DNA from: Alphaproteobacteria bacterium
Lineage (GTDB): Bacteria > Pseudomonadota > Alphaproteobacteria > Reyranellales > Reyranellaceae
Length of the DNA: 64,000 nt
Reading direction: 5' to 3'
Assembly: GCA_017308235.1 (NCBI GenBank)
Contig: JAFKFL010000023.1
Location: forward strand, 1-64,000
This document shows, in pieces, positions 1 through 8,723 of this stretch (the stretch's first letter is position 1; each line of letters starts with the position of its first letter). Made by a program: the position numbers and the translations under genes. The notes beneath the pieces were generated by a model. The model did not search any database. It was not told the origin of the DNA and saw only the letters and a list, made by a program, of their open reading frames with translations.

Positions 1-1263
1 AAGGAGGCGACCGCCCTTGCAGACGCCGCCGACGCGGCACGTCGTTCCGGGTTTCCACTCGGGCCTCTTCACGGCCTGCCGATCGCCTACAAGGATCTGT
101 GCGACATCGCCGGCCGCATCGGCACCGGCGGCTCGAAGATGTACGCGACACGCAAGGCGACGGAGACGTCAAACACGGTCGAGCGTCTCACCGCCGCGGG
201 CATGGTGCCGCTCGGCAAGTTGCATATGGTCGAATTCGCATTCGGCGGCTGGGGCACCAATCCCCTGATGGGCGCCCCCTGGAATCCGTGGGACCTCAAA
301 ACCCATCGCGCGCCGGGCGGCTCCTCGAGCGGCACGGGTGTCGCCGTCGCCGCGCGTCTGGCGCCTGCGGGCATCGGCAGCGATACCGGTGGCTCGGTGC
401 GCATTCCCTCCGCCTTCAATGGTCTTGTGGGCCTAAAGGTCACCTTCGGCCGGATCGGCCTGTCTGGAACGATGCTCTTGAGCTGGACCCTCGATTCGAT
501 CGGCCCGCTCGCACGCTCGGTCGAGGATTGCGCGCTCTTGCTCAATGCGCTCGCCGTGCCCGATCCGCGGGATCCGACGACACTCGATCAGCCACTCGAG
601 GATTTCACGCTGTCGACCAGACCCGGCTCGATCAAGGGCATGCGCATCGCCCTGCCCGACGCCAGCCAGCTTCCAGGCTTCATGCATCCCGACGTGACCA
701 AAGCTTGGCAGGAGAGCGCACGAACGTTCGAGAGTCTGGGTGCGACTGTCGAAGTGGTGCGGTTGCCGGATTGGTATTTCGACCTGTCACGACCCGCGGG
801 CACGATCATCGCGTCGGAGGCTTTCTCACTTCACCGCGCCTATATTGAAGACGCGACCAAGCCGCTTGGCCCCGCGGTGCGTTCGCGCACCGTGGCAGCA
901 AAGGATCTAGCGCCGGGCGCATACGCCGAGGAGATCCGGGCCATGGCCGGTCGGCGACGCACCTTTACCGAATGGTGTCGGCCTTATGACGCGGTCTTGC
1001 TCCCCACGGTCGCTGTGCCTGCTATTCCTGTCGCCGAGGTCGAGGAAGCATCGCCCATCCCGGGCTACCTGACGCGGCCCGCGAACTATCTCGGCCTCTG
1101 CAGCCTTGCCATGCCGTCGGGCCAATCGAATGGCTTGCCGCTCGGAATCCAAATCGTCGGAAAGCCTTATGCCGAACGAGATGTGTTGCGTTTAGGCAAG
1201 GCTTTCCAGGACGCAACCGACTTCAACCGACGCGCCCCGGACCTGTCGTCGATCGGCCTTTAG
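1..1263 (+). CDS. Amidase signature family protein, 5' end outside the window
   Basis: The reading frame is open from base 1, so the true start lies upstream; 420 residues are visible. The amidase signature is clear: a Lys in YKDL (visible residue 31), the Gly/Ser-rich stretch GGSSSGTG with the likely cis-Ser near 109, and the nucleophile Ser near 132 in GSDTGGS. These form the Ser-cisSer-Lys triad that hydrolyses amide bonds. The family includes GatA, but no gatB or gatC is nearby, so a catabolic amidase is more likely than the tRNA-dependent enzyme. The substrate cannot be told. Its TAG stop shares four bases with the stop of the convergent prpB-like gene. Confidence 0.9.
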   Translation, partial: KEATALADAADAARRSGFPLGPLHGLPIAYKDLCDIAGRIGTGGSKMYATRKATETSNTVERLTAAGMVPLGKLHMVEFAFGGWGTNPLMGAPWNPWDLKTHRAPGGSSSGTGVAVAARLAPAGIGSDTGGSVRIPSAFNGLVGLKVTFGRIGLSGTMLLSWTLDSIGPLARSVEDCALLLNALAVPDPRDPTTLDQPLEDFTLSTRPGSIKGMRIALPDASQLPGFMHPDVTKAWQESARTFESLGATVEVVRLPDWYFDLSRPAGTIIASEAFSLHRAYIEDATKPLGPAVRSRTVAAKDLAPGAYAEEIRAMAGRRRTFTEWCRPYDAVLLPTVAVPAIPVAEVEEASPIPGYLTRPANYLGLCSLAMPSGQSNGLPLGIQIVGKPYAERDVLRLGKAFQDATDFNRRAPDLSSIGL

Positions 1264-2180
1264 CGCTGCGGCATGCCCTGCGGGATGACGGTCGCCACGA
1301 TCGAGGCGTCGAGCGCCTCGTATTCGTGGTAGCCGATCGTCTCGTAGAGTTCGGTGCGAGTCTGCATTCGGTCAACCATCTTCTGCGTGCCGCCGTCGCG
1401 CCGGATCGCGGCATAGAGCGCGGCCTGCGCCTTGTTGGCGACCCGGAAAGCGGAGACAGGCCAGATCACCATCCGATAGCCCATCGCCTCGAACTCGCTC
1501 GCGGTAAAAAACGGCGTCCGGCCGAACTCCGTCATATTGGCCAAGAGCTTCACACCCGGCATGGCCTTGGCGAAGGCACGGAACATCTCGGCATTGATCA
1601 GCGCCTCCGGAAAGATCGCGTCGGCGCCGGCCTCAAGATAGAGCCGTGCGCGCGCCACGGCACCATCGATGCCTTCGCTGGCTGCAGCATCGGTACGCGC
1701 AATCACCACGAGATCTCGCCGCGCCTTCCTTGCTGCCGCGACCTTGGCCGCCATGTCTCTCGGATCTGCCAGCTTCTTGTCGTTGAGATGGCCGCACTTC
1801 TTCGGCAGGAGCTGGTCTTCGATATGGACCGCAGCCGCGCCGGCTTCCTCGAAGGCGCGCACCATATGCATGACGTTCAGCGCCTCACCGTAGCCGGTAT
1901 CGCCGTCCGCCAGTACGGGCAAGCCGCTGGCACGGGCGACCTGGCGGATGAAGAAGCAGACTTCGTCCACGGTGATGACGCCAAGATCGGGCAGGCCCAT
2001 CGACGCCGACATGGCGCCGCCAGAAAGATAGAGAGCTTCGAAGCCCGCCGCCTTTGCCTGAAGGGCGGCGAGGCCATTGTGCGTACCGGGCATCTGCAGG
2101 ATGCTGGGCCGCTCCAACAGGGCACGAAAACGTGCGCCGGCAGCAAGGGCCGGCAAATCGGCGGAAACGAGATAAGGCAT
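1260..2180 (-). CDS. prpB: Methylisocitrate lyase/PEP mutase family (PrpB-like)
   Basis: The 306-residue protein belongs to the isocitrate lyase/phosphoenolpyruvate mutase superfamily, a TIM barrel that makes or breaks C-C or P-C bonds next to an oxyacid using Mg2+. The active-site loop KKCGH (Cys about 129) is typical of 2-methylisocitrate lyase, and the metal-binding DGDTGYG lies at 92-98. Canonical PrpB releases pyruvate and succinate in the methylcitrate cycle. No prpC or prpD lies nearby, so the substrate is inferred from the loop only; an oxaloacetate decarboxylase or carboxyphosphonoenolpyruvate-type lyase is possible. The gene ends four bases inside the amidase gene on the other strand. 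Confidence 0.8.
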   Translation of the reverse strand: MPYLVSADLPALAAGARFRALLERPSILQMPGTHNGLAALQAKAAGFEALYLSGGAMSASMGLPDLGVITVDEVCFFIRQVARASGLPVLADGDTGYGEALNVMHMVRAFEEAGAAAVHIEDQLLPKKCGHLNDKKLADPRDMAAKVAAARKARRDLVVIARTDAAASEGIDGAVARARLYLEAGADAIFPEALINAEMFRAFAKAMPGVKLLANMTEFGRTPFFTASEFEAMGYRMVIWPVSAFRVANKAQAALYAAIRRDGGTQKMVDRMQTRTELYETIGYHEYEALDASIVATVIPQGMPQR

Positions 2181-2190
2181 CGCCCTCCCC

Positions 2191-2841
2191 TTACGGCAGC
2201 TTGCAGGAGACCATGTCGGCTGCCACAGGCTGGCCGGGCACGAACTCGGATTTGTAGGTCGGGTGCTTGCCGAGCGAGCAGCCGGCCGGCACCTTGGCCT
2301 TGTCGACCTCCACGCGGATGAAATCCTCCGGATCGTAGGTCGTGATGGTGAGGACCTTCGTGGGCTGCGGTAGCGTCACTCGGATCGTATAGATCAGATT
2401 GCGCCGTTTCCCTGGCGCGGCCTTCGGCCCCGGCTTGGAAGGCGTGGCCTCCTTGTCGCCGGCATTCCTGTCCCAATCTGGCGGCGTGAAGGTCGCTGGA
2501 TCCTCGATGCGCGCATCGAAGGCCGCAGCCTTCGTCGGCTTGAAATCCTTTCCCCCTGTGTTGAGCCAGGTCATGAAGCCAGCCTGCTCGAGCGCTTGCA
2601 GCGTGTCCGTCATGAGGCGCTGGACTTCGGCAGGGGAAAAGCTGCCGTCCTTGTTTTCATCGATAACGGCGATTTCATTCTCGCTCGAGTCCGGGTCGAA
2701 CCGCCATTCGAGTTCGACCTGAGTGTAGGCGCCATCGCTCGCGATGGGCTTCACCTGTTGGAGCAGCCAGATGTGGGGATGCGCGAGGGCTGCGGACGGC
2801 AGCAGCACCGCCATCACCGCTAGAAGCGACGCCACTTTCAT
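2191..2841 (-). CDS. DUF1007 family exported protein with EF-hand-like loop
   Basis: The 216-residue protein has a Sec signal peptide (1-20, ending AALA) followed at once by HPHIW, the hallmark N-terminus of mature DUF1007 proteins, which suggests a metal-binding amino terminus. Residues 61-72 (DENKDGSFSPAE) match the spacing of an EF-hand calcium loop. A Pro/Lys-rich insert lies near 118-140. In many bacteria DUF1007 genes sit beside nickel/cobalt exporter genes; none is present here. The start overlaps the stop of the upstream yciA by four bases (ATGA), so translation is probably coupled. The function is unknown; a periplasmic metal-related role is an inference. Confidence 0.75.
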   Translation of the reverse strand: MKVASLLAVMAVLLPSAALAHPHIWLLQQVKPIASDGAYTQVELEWRFDPDSSENEIAVIDENKDGSFSPAEVQRLMTDTLQALEQAGFMTWLNTGGKDFKPTKAAAFDARIEDPATFTPPDWDRNAGDKEATPSKPGPKAAPGKRRNLIYTIRVTLPQPTKVLTITTYDPEDFIRVEVDKAKVPAGCSLGKHPTYKSEFVPGQPVAADMVSCKLP

Positions 2842-3212
2842 TTCGGCACCTCGCGCGGCTTGCCGTCGTCGTCAATCGCCACAAAGACGAAGGTGCCATG
2901 AGTGACTTGTATTTCTGCCGCATCGTGCCGGCGCTGCACCATGGTCTCGAGATCGATGGTGATCGAGGTGCGGCCGGTCTTGGCGACCTTGCCGTAGATC
3001 GACACCATGTCCCCCACCTTGATGGGCTGCACAAAGGTCATGGCTGTGATGGCCACGGTGGCCACCCGGCCCTTGGCGACCCGGGCTGCCAGAGATCCCC
3101 CGGCGATATCCATCTGTGACAGCACCCAGCCGCCGAAAATATCCCCATTGCCGTTCATGTCAGCCGGCTGCGGCACGGTCCGGACGATAGGATCGCGCAG
3201 ATTTTCGGGCAT
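2838..3212 (-). CDS. yciA: YciA-type acyl-CoA thioesterase
   Basis: This is a 124-residue single hot-dog protein of the YciA/acyl-CoA thioester hydrolase family, which releases free CoA from acyl-CoAs in the cytoplasm. The segment NGNGDIFGGWVLSQMD (about 19-34) is the diagnostic YciA stretch carrying the catalytic Asp. The start at 3212 is chosen because AGGA sits just upstream and the N-terminus then lines up with E. coli YciA; an in-frame ATG at 3257 lacks a good ribosome site. It is divergent from parE, with about 108 bases between the chosen starts, and is coupled by ATGA to the downstream DUF1007 gene. Confidence 0.85.
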   Translation of the reverse strand: MPENLRDPIVRTVPQPADMNGNGDIFGGWVLSQMDIAGGSLAARVAKGRVATVAITAMTFVQPIKVGDMVSIYGKVAKTGRTSITIDLETMVQRRHDAAEIQVTHGTFVFVAIDDDGKPREVPK

Positions 3213-3320
3213 TTGTTCCTGCTGGATGTTGTTGCTTTCCCGCGGTTTTCCTACCATATCGATATTGAAGCGGTCACTCGGCGATCCCCTCGCGCGACCG
3301 CAAAACGACAAGAAGCAAAC

Positions 3321-5336
3321 ATGGCGAAGAATGGCGATCTGTTCGAGCGCTCGGGCGGCAAGCGTGCCGCGACGGGCAAGGACTCCTCCTACACCGCCCG
3401 TGATATCGAGGTGCTGGAAGGACTTGAGCCCGTCCGCAAGCGCCCCGGCATGTATATCGGCGGCACGGATGAGCGAGCAATGCATCACCTCGCCGCCGAG
3501 GTCCTCGATAATGCAATGGACGAAGCCGTCGCGGGGCATGCCGACACGATCCATCTCGAACTGTTGCCCGGCAACAAGGTCCTGATCCGCGACAACGGCC
3601 GCGGCATGCCGGTCGATCCTCACCCCAAGTTCAAGAACAAATCGGCGCTGGAGGTCATCCTCACCACCCTGCATTCGGGCGGCAAGTTCAACAGCAAGGT
3701 CTATGCGACTTCAGGTGGTTTGCACGGCGTGGGCGTTTCCGTCGTCAATGCGCTGTCCGACGAGGTCACGGTCGAGGTTGCCCGCGATCGCCAGTCCTGG
3801 ACGCAAAGCTTCTCTCGCGGCAAGCCTACGTCGAAACTGAAAGCAAATGGCGCGGCGCCGAACCGGCGCGGTACGACGGTGACCTTCCATCCCGATCCCG
3901 AGATCTTTGGCAAGCAAGCGTTCGTGCCCGAGCGGCTCTACCGCATGGCGCGCTCCAAATCCTATCTCTTCCGCGGCGTCGAGATCCGCTGGAAGTGCGA
4001 CAAGAGTCTCCTGAAGGGCGGCACGATCCCCGAGGAGGAATCGTTCCATTTCGCCGGTGGCCTCAAGGATTACCTGGTCTCCGAGATCGGCGAGCGGCCG
4101 ACGGTCGTGCCCCAGCCGTTCGCCGGCGAGGCAAAGAGCGAGACCAATGGAACTGCGGGGGGCAAGGTTGAGTGGGCCGTCTGGTGGCCGAACGACGAGG
4201 AAGGCTTCGTCCGCTCCTATTGCAACACCGTGCCGACGTCTGATGGTGGCACGCACGAGTCGGGTTTCCGCAGCGCCCTGGTCCGCGGCCTGAAGCGTTA
4301 TGCCGAGCTTACGGGCAATCGCAAGGGATCGGTCATCACGGCCGACGATGTGATCGACGGCTCTGCCGGCCTCGTCTCGATCTTCATCGAGCAACCACAG
4401 TTTCAGGGCCAGACCAAGGAAAAGCTGGTGAGCGTCGAGGCGACCAAGCTCGTGGAGACGATCGTCGGCGACAACTTCGAGCATTGGCTGACGGGCGACA
4501 AGGAAGCCGGTAACGTGCTCCTCGAGCACGTAATCGCCAAGGCCGAGGAGCGGCTACGCCGCAAGCAGGACCGCGAGCAACAGCGCAAAACAGCAACGCG
4601 CAAGCTGCGCCTACCCGGCAAGCTCGCCGATTGCAGCAACACGGCGGCCGAGGGCACCGAGATCTTCCTGGTAGAAGGCGACTCGGCCGGCGGTTCGGCT
4701 AAGGCCGCGCGCAACCGCGAGACACAGGCGATCCTGCCCCTGCGCGGCAAGATCCTGAACGTGGCGAGCGCCAGCGCCGACAAGTTGCGCGAAAACCAGG
4801 AAGTGCAGGACCTGATCCAGGCGCTGGGCTGCGGTACTGGCGCCCACTACAACGACGATCGCTTGCGCTATGAGCGGGTCATTATCATGACCGACGCCGA
4901 CGTCGATGGTGCACACATCGCTTCCCTCCTGATGACGTTCTTTTACCGCGAGATGCCGAAGCTGATCGAGAACGGCCATCTCTTCCTTGCCCAGCCGCCG
5001 CTCTATCGTCTCAGCAAGGGAGGGCGCACCGAGTACGCGCGCGATGAAGCACACAAGGACGAGCTGGTGCGCGACGTGTTTGGTGGCGGCAAGATCGATA
5101 TCACCCGCTTCAAGGGCCTGGGTGAGATGCAATCCGTGCACCTGCGCGAAACGACCATGGACGTGAACAAGCGCGTTCTGCTCAAGGTCGATGTCCCGAC
5201 GTCGAGCGACGCGGATGAGCGACGGCTCGAGATGCAGACCCGGACCCTAGTGGAGGATCTGATGGGCCGAAAACCCGAAAAGCGCTTCGCTTTTATCCAG
5301 GAAAACGCGAAATTCGCCCGCGACCTCGACGTCTGA
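3321..5336 (+). CDS. parE: DNA topoisomerase IV subunit B
   Basis: The 671-residue protein is a complete type IIA topoisomerase ATPase subunit. The GHKL ATPase part shows the RKRPGMYIG box, the DNAMDEA Asn/Glu motif that binds Mg-ATP, DNGRGMP and GGLHGVGVSVVNALS. The TOPRIM part has EIFLVEGDSAGG with its catalytic Glu and DADVDGAHI with the metal Asp residues. The C-terminal KGLGEMQ is typical of ParE/GyrB. With ParC it decatenates sister chromosomes. The AFG-type features that distinguish GyrB insertions are absent and the length matches alphaproteobacterial ParE. The ATG at 3321 is preferred over an earlier in-frame ATG at 3213 because it begins the conserved ParE N-terminus. Confidence 0.96.
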   Translation: MAKNGDLFERSGGKRAATGKDSSYTARDIEVLEGLEPVRKRPGMYIGGTDERAMHHLAAEVLDNAMDEAVAGHADTIHLELLPGNKVLIRDNGRGMPVDPHPKFKNKSALEVILTTLHSGGKFNSKVYATSGGLHGVGVSVVNALSDEVTVEVARDRQSWTQSFSRGKPTSKLKANGAAPNRRGTTVTFHPDPEIFGKQAFVPERLYRMARSKSYLFRGVEIRWKCDKSLLKGGTIPEEESFHFAGGLKDYLVSEIGERPTVVPQPFAGEAKSETNGTAGGKVEWAVWWPNDEEGFVRSYCNTVPTSDGGTHESGFRSALVRGLKRYAELTGNRKGSVITADDVIDGSAGLVSIFIEQPQFQGQTKEKLVSVEATKLVETIVGDNFEHWLTGDKEAGNVLLEHVIAKAEERLRRKQDREQQRKTATRKLRLPGKLADCSNTAAEGTEIFLVEGDSAGGSAKAARNRETQAILPLRGKILNVASASADKLRENQEVQDLIQALGCGTGAHYNDDRLRYERVIIMTDADVDGAHIASLLMTFFYREMPKLIENGHLFLAQPPLYRLSKGGRTEYARDEAHKDELVRDVFGGGKIDITRFKGLGEMQSVHLRETTMDVNKRVLLKVDVPTSSDADERRLEMQTRTLVEDLMGRKPEKRFAFIQENAKFARDLDV

Positions 5337-5436
5337 GCGCTTACAGCCGCCTGACAAATGCCGCGCAACAATGTGACGTGAAAGACCAACGGCGCTGGCC
5401 TAGGATCATCGCTGAAGACTATGGAGGGCACTCCCC

Positions 5437-6003
5437 ATGCGTTCGATCTGGAAGATGGCCGCGGCGCTAGCTGCGGCGGTTGGCATCCCGGTCGTGACTC
5501 ACGCCGCAATATTGGGCGGCTCGTACTACGCCATCCAGTACGACTATCGCGAGTTCTACGCGATCTCGGACAACAAGCCTTTCCGGGTCGAATTGATCGG
5601 GAATCCTTACCCGAATCTGCCGATGGAAGAGGTGGCGCGGCGCCTCCTTCCAGTCATGCAGACCCAGAAGCCGCCGCCCAATCTCACCTTCACCTATGAT
5701 GCGCCGACCGAGCGGCCGCATCCCGACTACCGGCTGATGCTGGTGTTCAATCCAGCAAATGACCTGGGTTCCTATGCAGTGTGCAACGGCGCCAAGCGCT
5801 TCAAGCCAGCAACGCCGGGCCGAGTCTATGTGTTTGCCGTCTATTGCCGCAATGACCTTGCGCTATCCGAGGTTACTGGCTGGGTGGATTCGAGCGCTCC
5901 CGATGACGGGGGCGTGAGCGATCTCATGAAGGATCTTTTTAACGTTGTTTTCGACCGCTCGGGTTATGGCATGCGCCAGCATGGTCATGGCTCCATAAGG
6001 TGA
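5437..6003 (+). CDS. Secreted protein of unknown function
   Basis: The 188-residue product starts with a likely signal peptide (about 1-23, MRSIWKMAAALAAAVGIPVV then THA). The rest is soluble and has two Cys residues (in YAVCNGAK and VYCRNDLA) that could form a disulfide in the periplasm. A strong ribosome site (GGAGGG) lies about nine bases before the ATG. The middle region with RPHPDYRLMLVFNP and GRVYVFAVYC looks like a beta-rich fold, but I do not recognise a family. It lies alone between parE and pyrD on the same strand, 100 bases after parE. Confidence 0.75.
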   Translation: MRSIWKMAAALAAAVGIPVVTHAAILGGSYYAIQYDYREFYAISDNKPFRVELIGNPYPNLPMEEVARRLLPVMQTQKPPPNLTFTYDAPTERPHPDYRLMLVFNPANDLGSYAVCNGAKRFKPATPGRVYVFAVYCRNDLALSEVTGWVDSSAPDDGGVSDLMKDLFNVVFDRSGYGMRQHGHGSIR

Positions 6004-6041
6004 CAAAAGCGCTCCACAGCCAGGTCTGCTAACCAGACGGC

Positions 6042-7085
6042 ATGGCCGCCTGGTATTCACTCGCCGATTTCTTCCTGTCACGCCTGGATACCGAGGCGGC
6101 GCACCGTCTTGCAATCCGCGGGCTGAAAAGCGGCTGGGTGCCGCGAGACAGACAATCCGACCCACCTTCGCTAGGGGTTGAGGTCTGGCATCGTCGCCTG
6201 TCGAATCCCATCGGGCTTGCCGCGGGTTTCGACAAGAACGCCGAAGCGCCTGACGCCGCACTCCATATGGGTTTTGGCCTTGTCGAGATCGGCAGCGTGA
6301 CGCCGAGGCCCCAGCCCGGCAATCCTCGCCCGCGGCTCTTTCGCCTTCGCGAGGATCACGGCGTCATCAATCGCATGGGCTTCCCCGGCGAAGGCCTGGA
6401 CGTGATCCTGTCACGGTTGACGAAGAGGCCACGTACAGGCTTCGTCGGCATCAATGTCGGTGCCAACAAGGACAGCGTCGACCGGGCTGCCGACTATGCG
6501 ATCTGCAGCAAGGCGCTGGCGCCTCATGCTGACTATCTTGTTTGCAACGTCTCCTCACCGAACACGCCGGGCTTGCGCAACCTGCAGGGCCGCACGCAGC
6601 TTGCCGACCTGTTGAAGCGGGTGCAGGACGCGATTGCGGCGACACCAGTCCCTTTGGTGGTCAAGATCGCACCTGACGCAAGCGACGACGATCTCGATGA
6701 CATCGTCGCCGTCTGCCGCGAGCTTAGGGTCGATGGGATCATCATCGGAAACACGACCCTGTCGCGGCCACCTTCCCTCGTGTCGAGGAATCGGGGTGAA
6801 ACGGGCGGCCTGTCGGGCACGCCACTGATGGCCCTGTCAACCGAAGTCCTGCGCCGGACGGCACGTCGGGTCGAAAGACAGTTTCCCCTGGTCGGCTGCG
6901 GTGGTGTGGACTCCGGCGCCGCCGCCTATGCCAAGATCCGGGCTGGCGCCACGCTTGTGCAATTGTACTCGGCGCTGGTGTTCGAGGGGCCGACGTTGGT
7001 CCGACGCATCAAGAACGAACTTGCGGCGTTGCTGGCACGAGACGGCTTTTCGTCCGTTGCGCAAGCCATCGGGGTCGATCTTTGA
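6042..7085 (+). CDS. pyrD: Dihydroorotate dehydrogenase (quinone), class 2
   Basis: The 347-residue FMN enzyme oxidises dihydroorotate to orotate in pyrimidine synthesis and passes electrons to ubiquinone at the inner membrane. The N-terminal extension before the barrel (about 1-45) marks the class 2 membrane-associated type. Seen motifs are NPIGLAAGFDKNAEA, GSVTPRPQPGNPRPRLFRL, the loop NVSSPNTPGLR carrying the class 2 catalytic Ser, GNTTLSRP and the FMN-phosphate stretch LVGCGGVDSG. The length is usual for the family. A LysE-type exporter gene follows after 22 bases, probably in the same transcript. Confidence 0.95.
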   Translation: MAAWYSLADFFLSRLDTEAAHRLAIRGLKSGWVPRDRQSDPPSLGVEVWHRRLSNPIGLAAGFDKNAEAPDAALHMGFGLVEIGSVTPRPQPGNPRPRLFRLREDHGVINRMGFPGEGLDVILSRLTKRPRTGFVGINVGANKDSVDRAADYAICSKALAPHADYLVCNVSSPNTPGLRNLQGRTQLADLLKRVQDAIAATPVPLVVKIAPDASDDDLDDIVAVCRELRVDGIIIGNTTLSRPPSLVSRNRGETGGLSGTPLMALSTEVLRRTARRVERQFPLVGCGGVDSGAAAYAKIRAGATLVQLYSALVFEGPTLVRRIKNELAALLARDGFSSVAQAIGVDL

Positions 7086-7107
7086 TATTGAGGCCTTGGA
7101 GGGCTGT

Positions 7108-7719
7108 ATGAGCGCGGACTTCTTACTCACGACCTTGATCGTCGTGATCTCCCCTGGCACCGGTGTGCTCTATACACTGGCGGCCGGGCTCTCACGCGGA
7201 CCGCGCGCCAGCATCGTCGCGGCCTTCGGCTGTACGCTTGGCATTGTTCCACACATGGCCGCAGCCATCCTGGGTCTCGCGGCGTTGCTGCATACGAGCG
7301 CCCTTGCCTTCCAGACGCTGAAATATCTCGGCGTCGCCTATCTCCTTTACATGGCCTGGAACACGTTGCGGGAGCATGGCGCACTCAAGGTCGAGAACAA
7401 CGTCCAGGCCAAGTCGGGAATCCAGGTGATCGTCGAAGCGATCCTGCTCAATCTCCTCAATCCCAAGCTCTCGATTTTCTTCTTCGCCTTCCTGCCGCAG
7501 TTTGTGCAGGCGGACGAAGTGCACCCCCTGCCGCGCATGCTGCTCTTGAGCAGCATCTTCATGTTGGTCACCTTCGTTGTGTTCGTGGGCTACGGGCTGT
7601 TCGCGTCGGCCGTGCGCCGGCATATCATTTCCCGGCCGCGTATCCTGGCCTGGATGCGGCGGACCTTCGCGGCTGCTTTCGTGGCGTTAGGCGTCAAGCT
7701 CGCACTGGCTGAACGCTAG
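7108..7719 (+). CDS. LysE family amino-acid/metabolite exporter
   Basis: The 203-residue integral membrane protein has about six hydrophobic segments and the LysE/RhtB signature near the N-terminus (residues 8-25, PGTGVLYTLAAGLSRG), followed by LKYLGVAYLLYMAWNTLR and LLNLLNPKLSIFFFAFLPQF. Such proteins export amino acids or homoserine lactone using the proton gradient. The substrate is not deducible. The ATG at 7108 is chosen because GGAGGG lies seven bases upstream; an earlier in-frame start would lie inside pyrD. It sits 22 bases after pyrD. Confidence 0.87.
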   Translation: MSADFLLTTLIVVISPGTGVLYTLAAGLSRGPRASIVAAFGCTLGIVPHMAAAILGLAALLHTSALAFQTLKYLGVAYLLYMAWNTLREHGALKVENNVQAKSGIQVIVEAILLNLLNPKLSIFFFAFLPQFVQADEVHPLPRMLLLSSIFMLVTFVVFVGYGLFASAVRRHIISRPRILAWMRRTFAAAFVALGVKLALAER

Positions 7720-7740
7720 GACATCGAGGCGGTTTGCTTC

Positions 7741-8721
7741 CTATTCGACCTTCGCCCCCGACTGGCGAATGAGGTCAGCCCAGATAGGCGTTTCGCGCCT
7801 TAGCACAGCGGCCAGCTCGGCCGGCGTCGAGCCGACCGGCGTCTGCCCTTGTTGGATCAGCTTATCGGCAACGGAGGGATCGGCGACCGCCAATGTGATG
7901 TCGCCCTGCAGTCGGTCGATGATCATCTGAGGCGTACCGGCGGGCGCGTAGCAGCCGACGAAGAGGCTGAGATCGAAACCGGCGACGAGTTGCTCGGCGA
8001 AAGTACTGAGTTCGGGCATTGCGGCCGACCGTTTGGCGCCGGCCGCCGCAATGGCCTTTATCCGGCCCGAGGCGATTTGCGTCTTGGCGCTGACGGGACT
8101 TGCCCAGGTGAGATCGAGTGCGCCATTGGCGACGTCCTGCAGCGCCTGCACGTCGCCGCGATAAGGCACGTGGTTATAGAGGCCCCCGAGTGTCTTCTCC
8201 AGCATCAAGCCATAGAGATGGCCGCTCGACCCGATGCCCCAACTCCCATAGGTCGCCGGCCGCCCGAGCTCCTTGACCCAACGTGCCATGCTGCGGAGAT
8301 CACTGAACGGCGCATCGCTCTTCGCCGCGATCAGGATACTGCCAAGCGAGACCAGTGACACGGGAGCCAGGTCTTTGGCTGGATCGAACGGCAGCTTGGC
8401 GTAGAGCGCAGGGTTGTTGGTGTGTGTGGAATTGGTGGTGATGAGAAAAGTGTATCCGTCTGGCGCTGACTTGGCGACGATATCCGAGCCCAGGATCGTA
8501 TTGGCGCCGGGCTTGGGATCGACCAGCACCTGCTGGCCCAGGCGTTCTGTCAGCGCCTCGCCAACCACGCGGACAAGCGCATCGATGGCACCTCCGGGAT
8601 TAAACGGGACAACGATGCGCACCGGCCTGACGGGCCAGGTTTCCTCTGCGCGTGCGAGGAAGGGCGTGCTCAGCAGGGTCGCGAGGACGGCCCTCCTTCT
8701 CATCGGAGCACGCCAGACCAT
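7741..8721 (-). CDS. Tripartite tricarboxylate transporter binding protein (Bug/TctC family)
   Basis: This 326-residue periplasmic solute-binding protein has an N-terminal signal with an Arg-rich n-region (MRRRAVLATLL then FLARA). It shows the Bug-family hallmarks PVRIVVPFNPGGAIDALVR, a GQQVLVDPKPGANTILGSDIVAKSAPDGYT-type block and the NHVPYRGDVQALQDVANGALD region. The family binds carboxylates or small polar compounds; many members are orphans. No TctA or TctB membrane subunit is next to it. The ATG at 8721 begins two bases after the ilvD stop, so it is almost certainly co-transcribed with ilvD; an ATG at 8703 is an alternative start. Confidence 0.88.
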   Translation of the reverse strand: MVWRAPMRRRAVLATLLSTPFLARAEETWPVRPVRIVVPFNPGGAIDALVRVVGEALTERLGQQVLVDPKPGANTILGSDIVAKSAPDGYTFLITTNSTHTNNPALYAKLPFDPAKDLAPVSLVSLGSILIAAKSDAPFSDLRSMARWVKELGRPATYGSWGIGSSGHLYGLMLEKTLGGLYNHVPYRGDVQALQDVANGALDLTWASPVSAKTQIASGRIKAIAAAGAKRSAAMPELSTFAEQLVAGFDLSLFVGCYAPAGTPQMIIDRLQGDITLAVADPSVADKLIQQGQTPVGSTPAELAAVLRRETPIWADLIRQSGAKVE

Positions 8722-8723
8722 CG

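Noticed and set aside
3213-3674. An in-frame extension of the thioesterase gene across the start of parE
   Set aside because: It is antisense to conserved ParE residues, has no matching family sequence, and the YciA start at 3212 has a better ribosome site.
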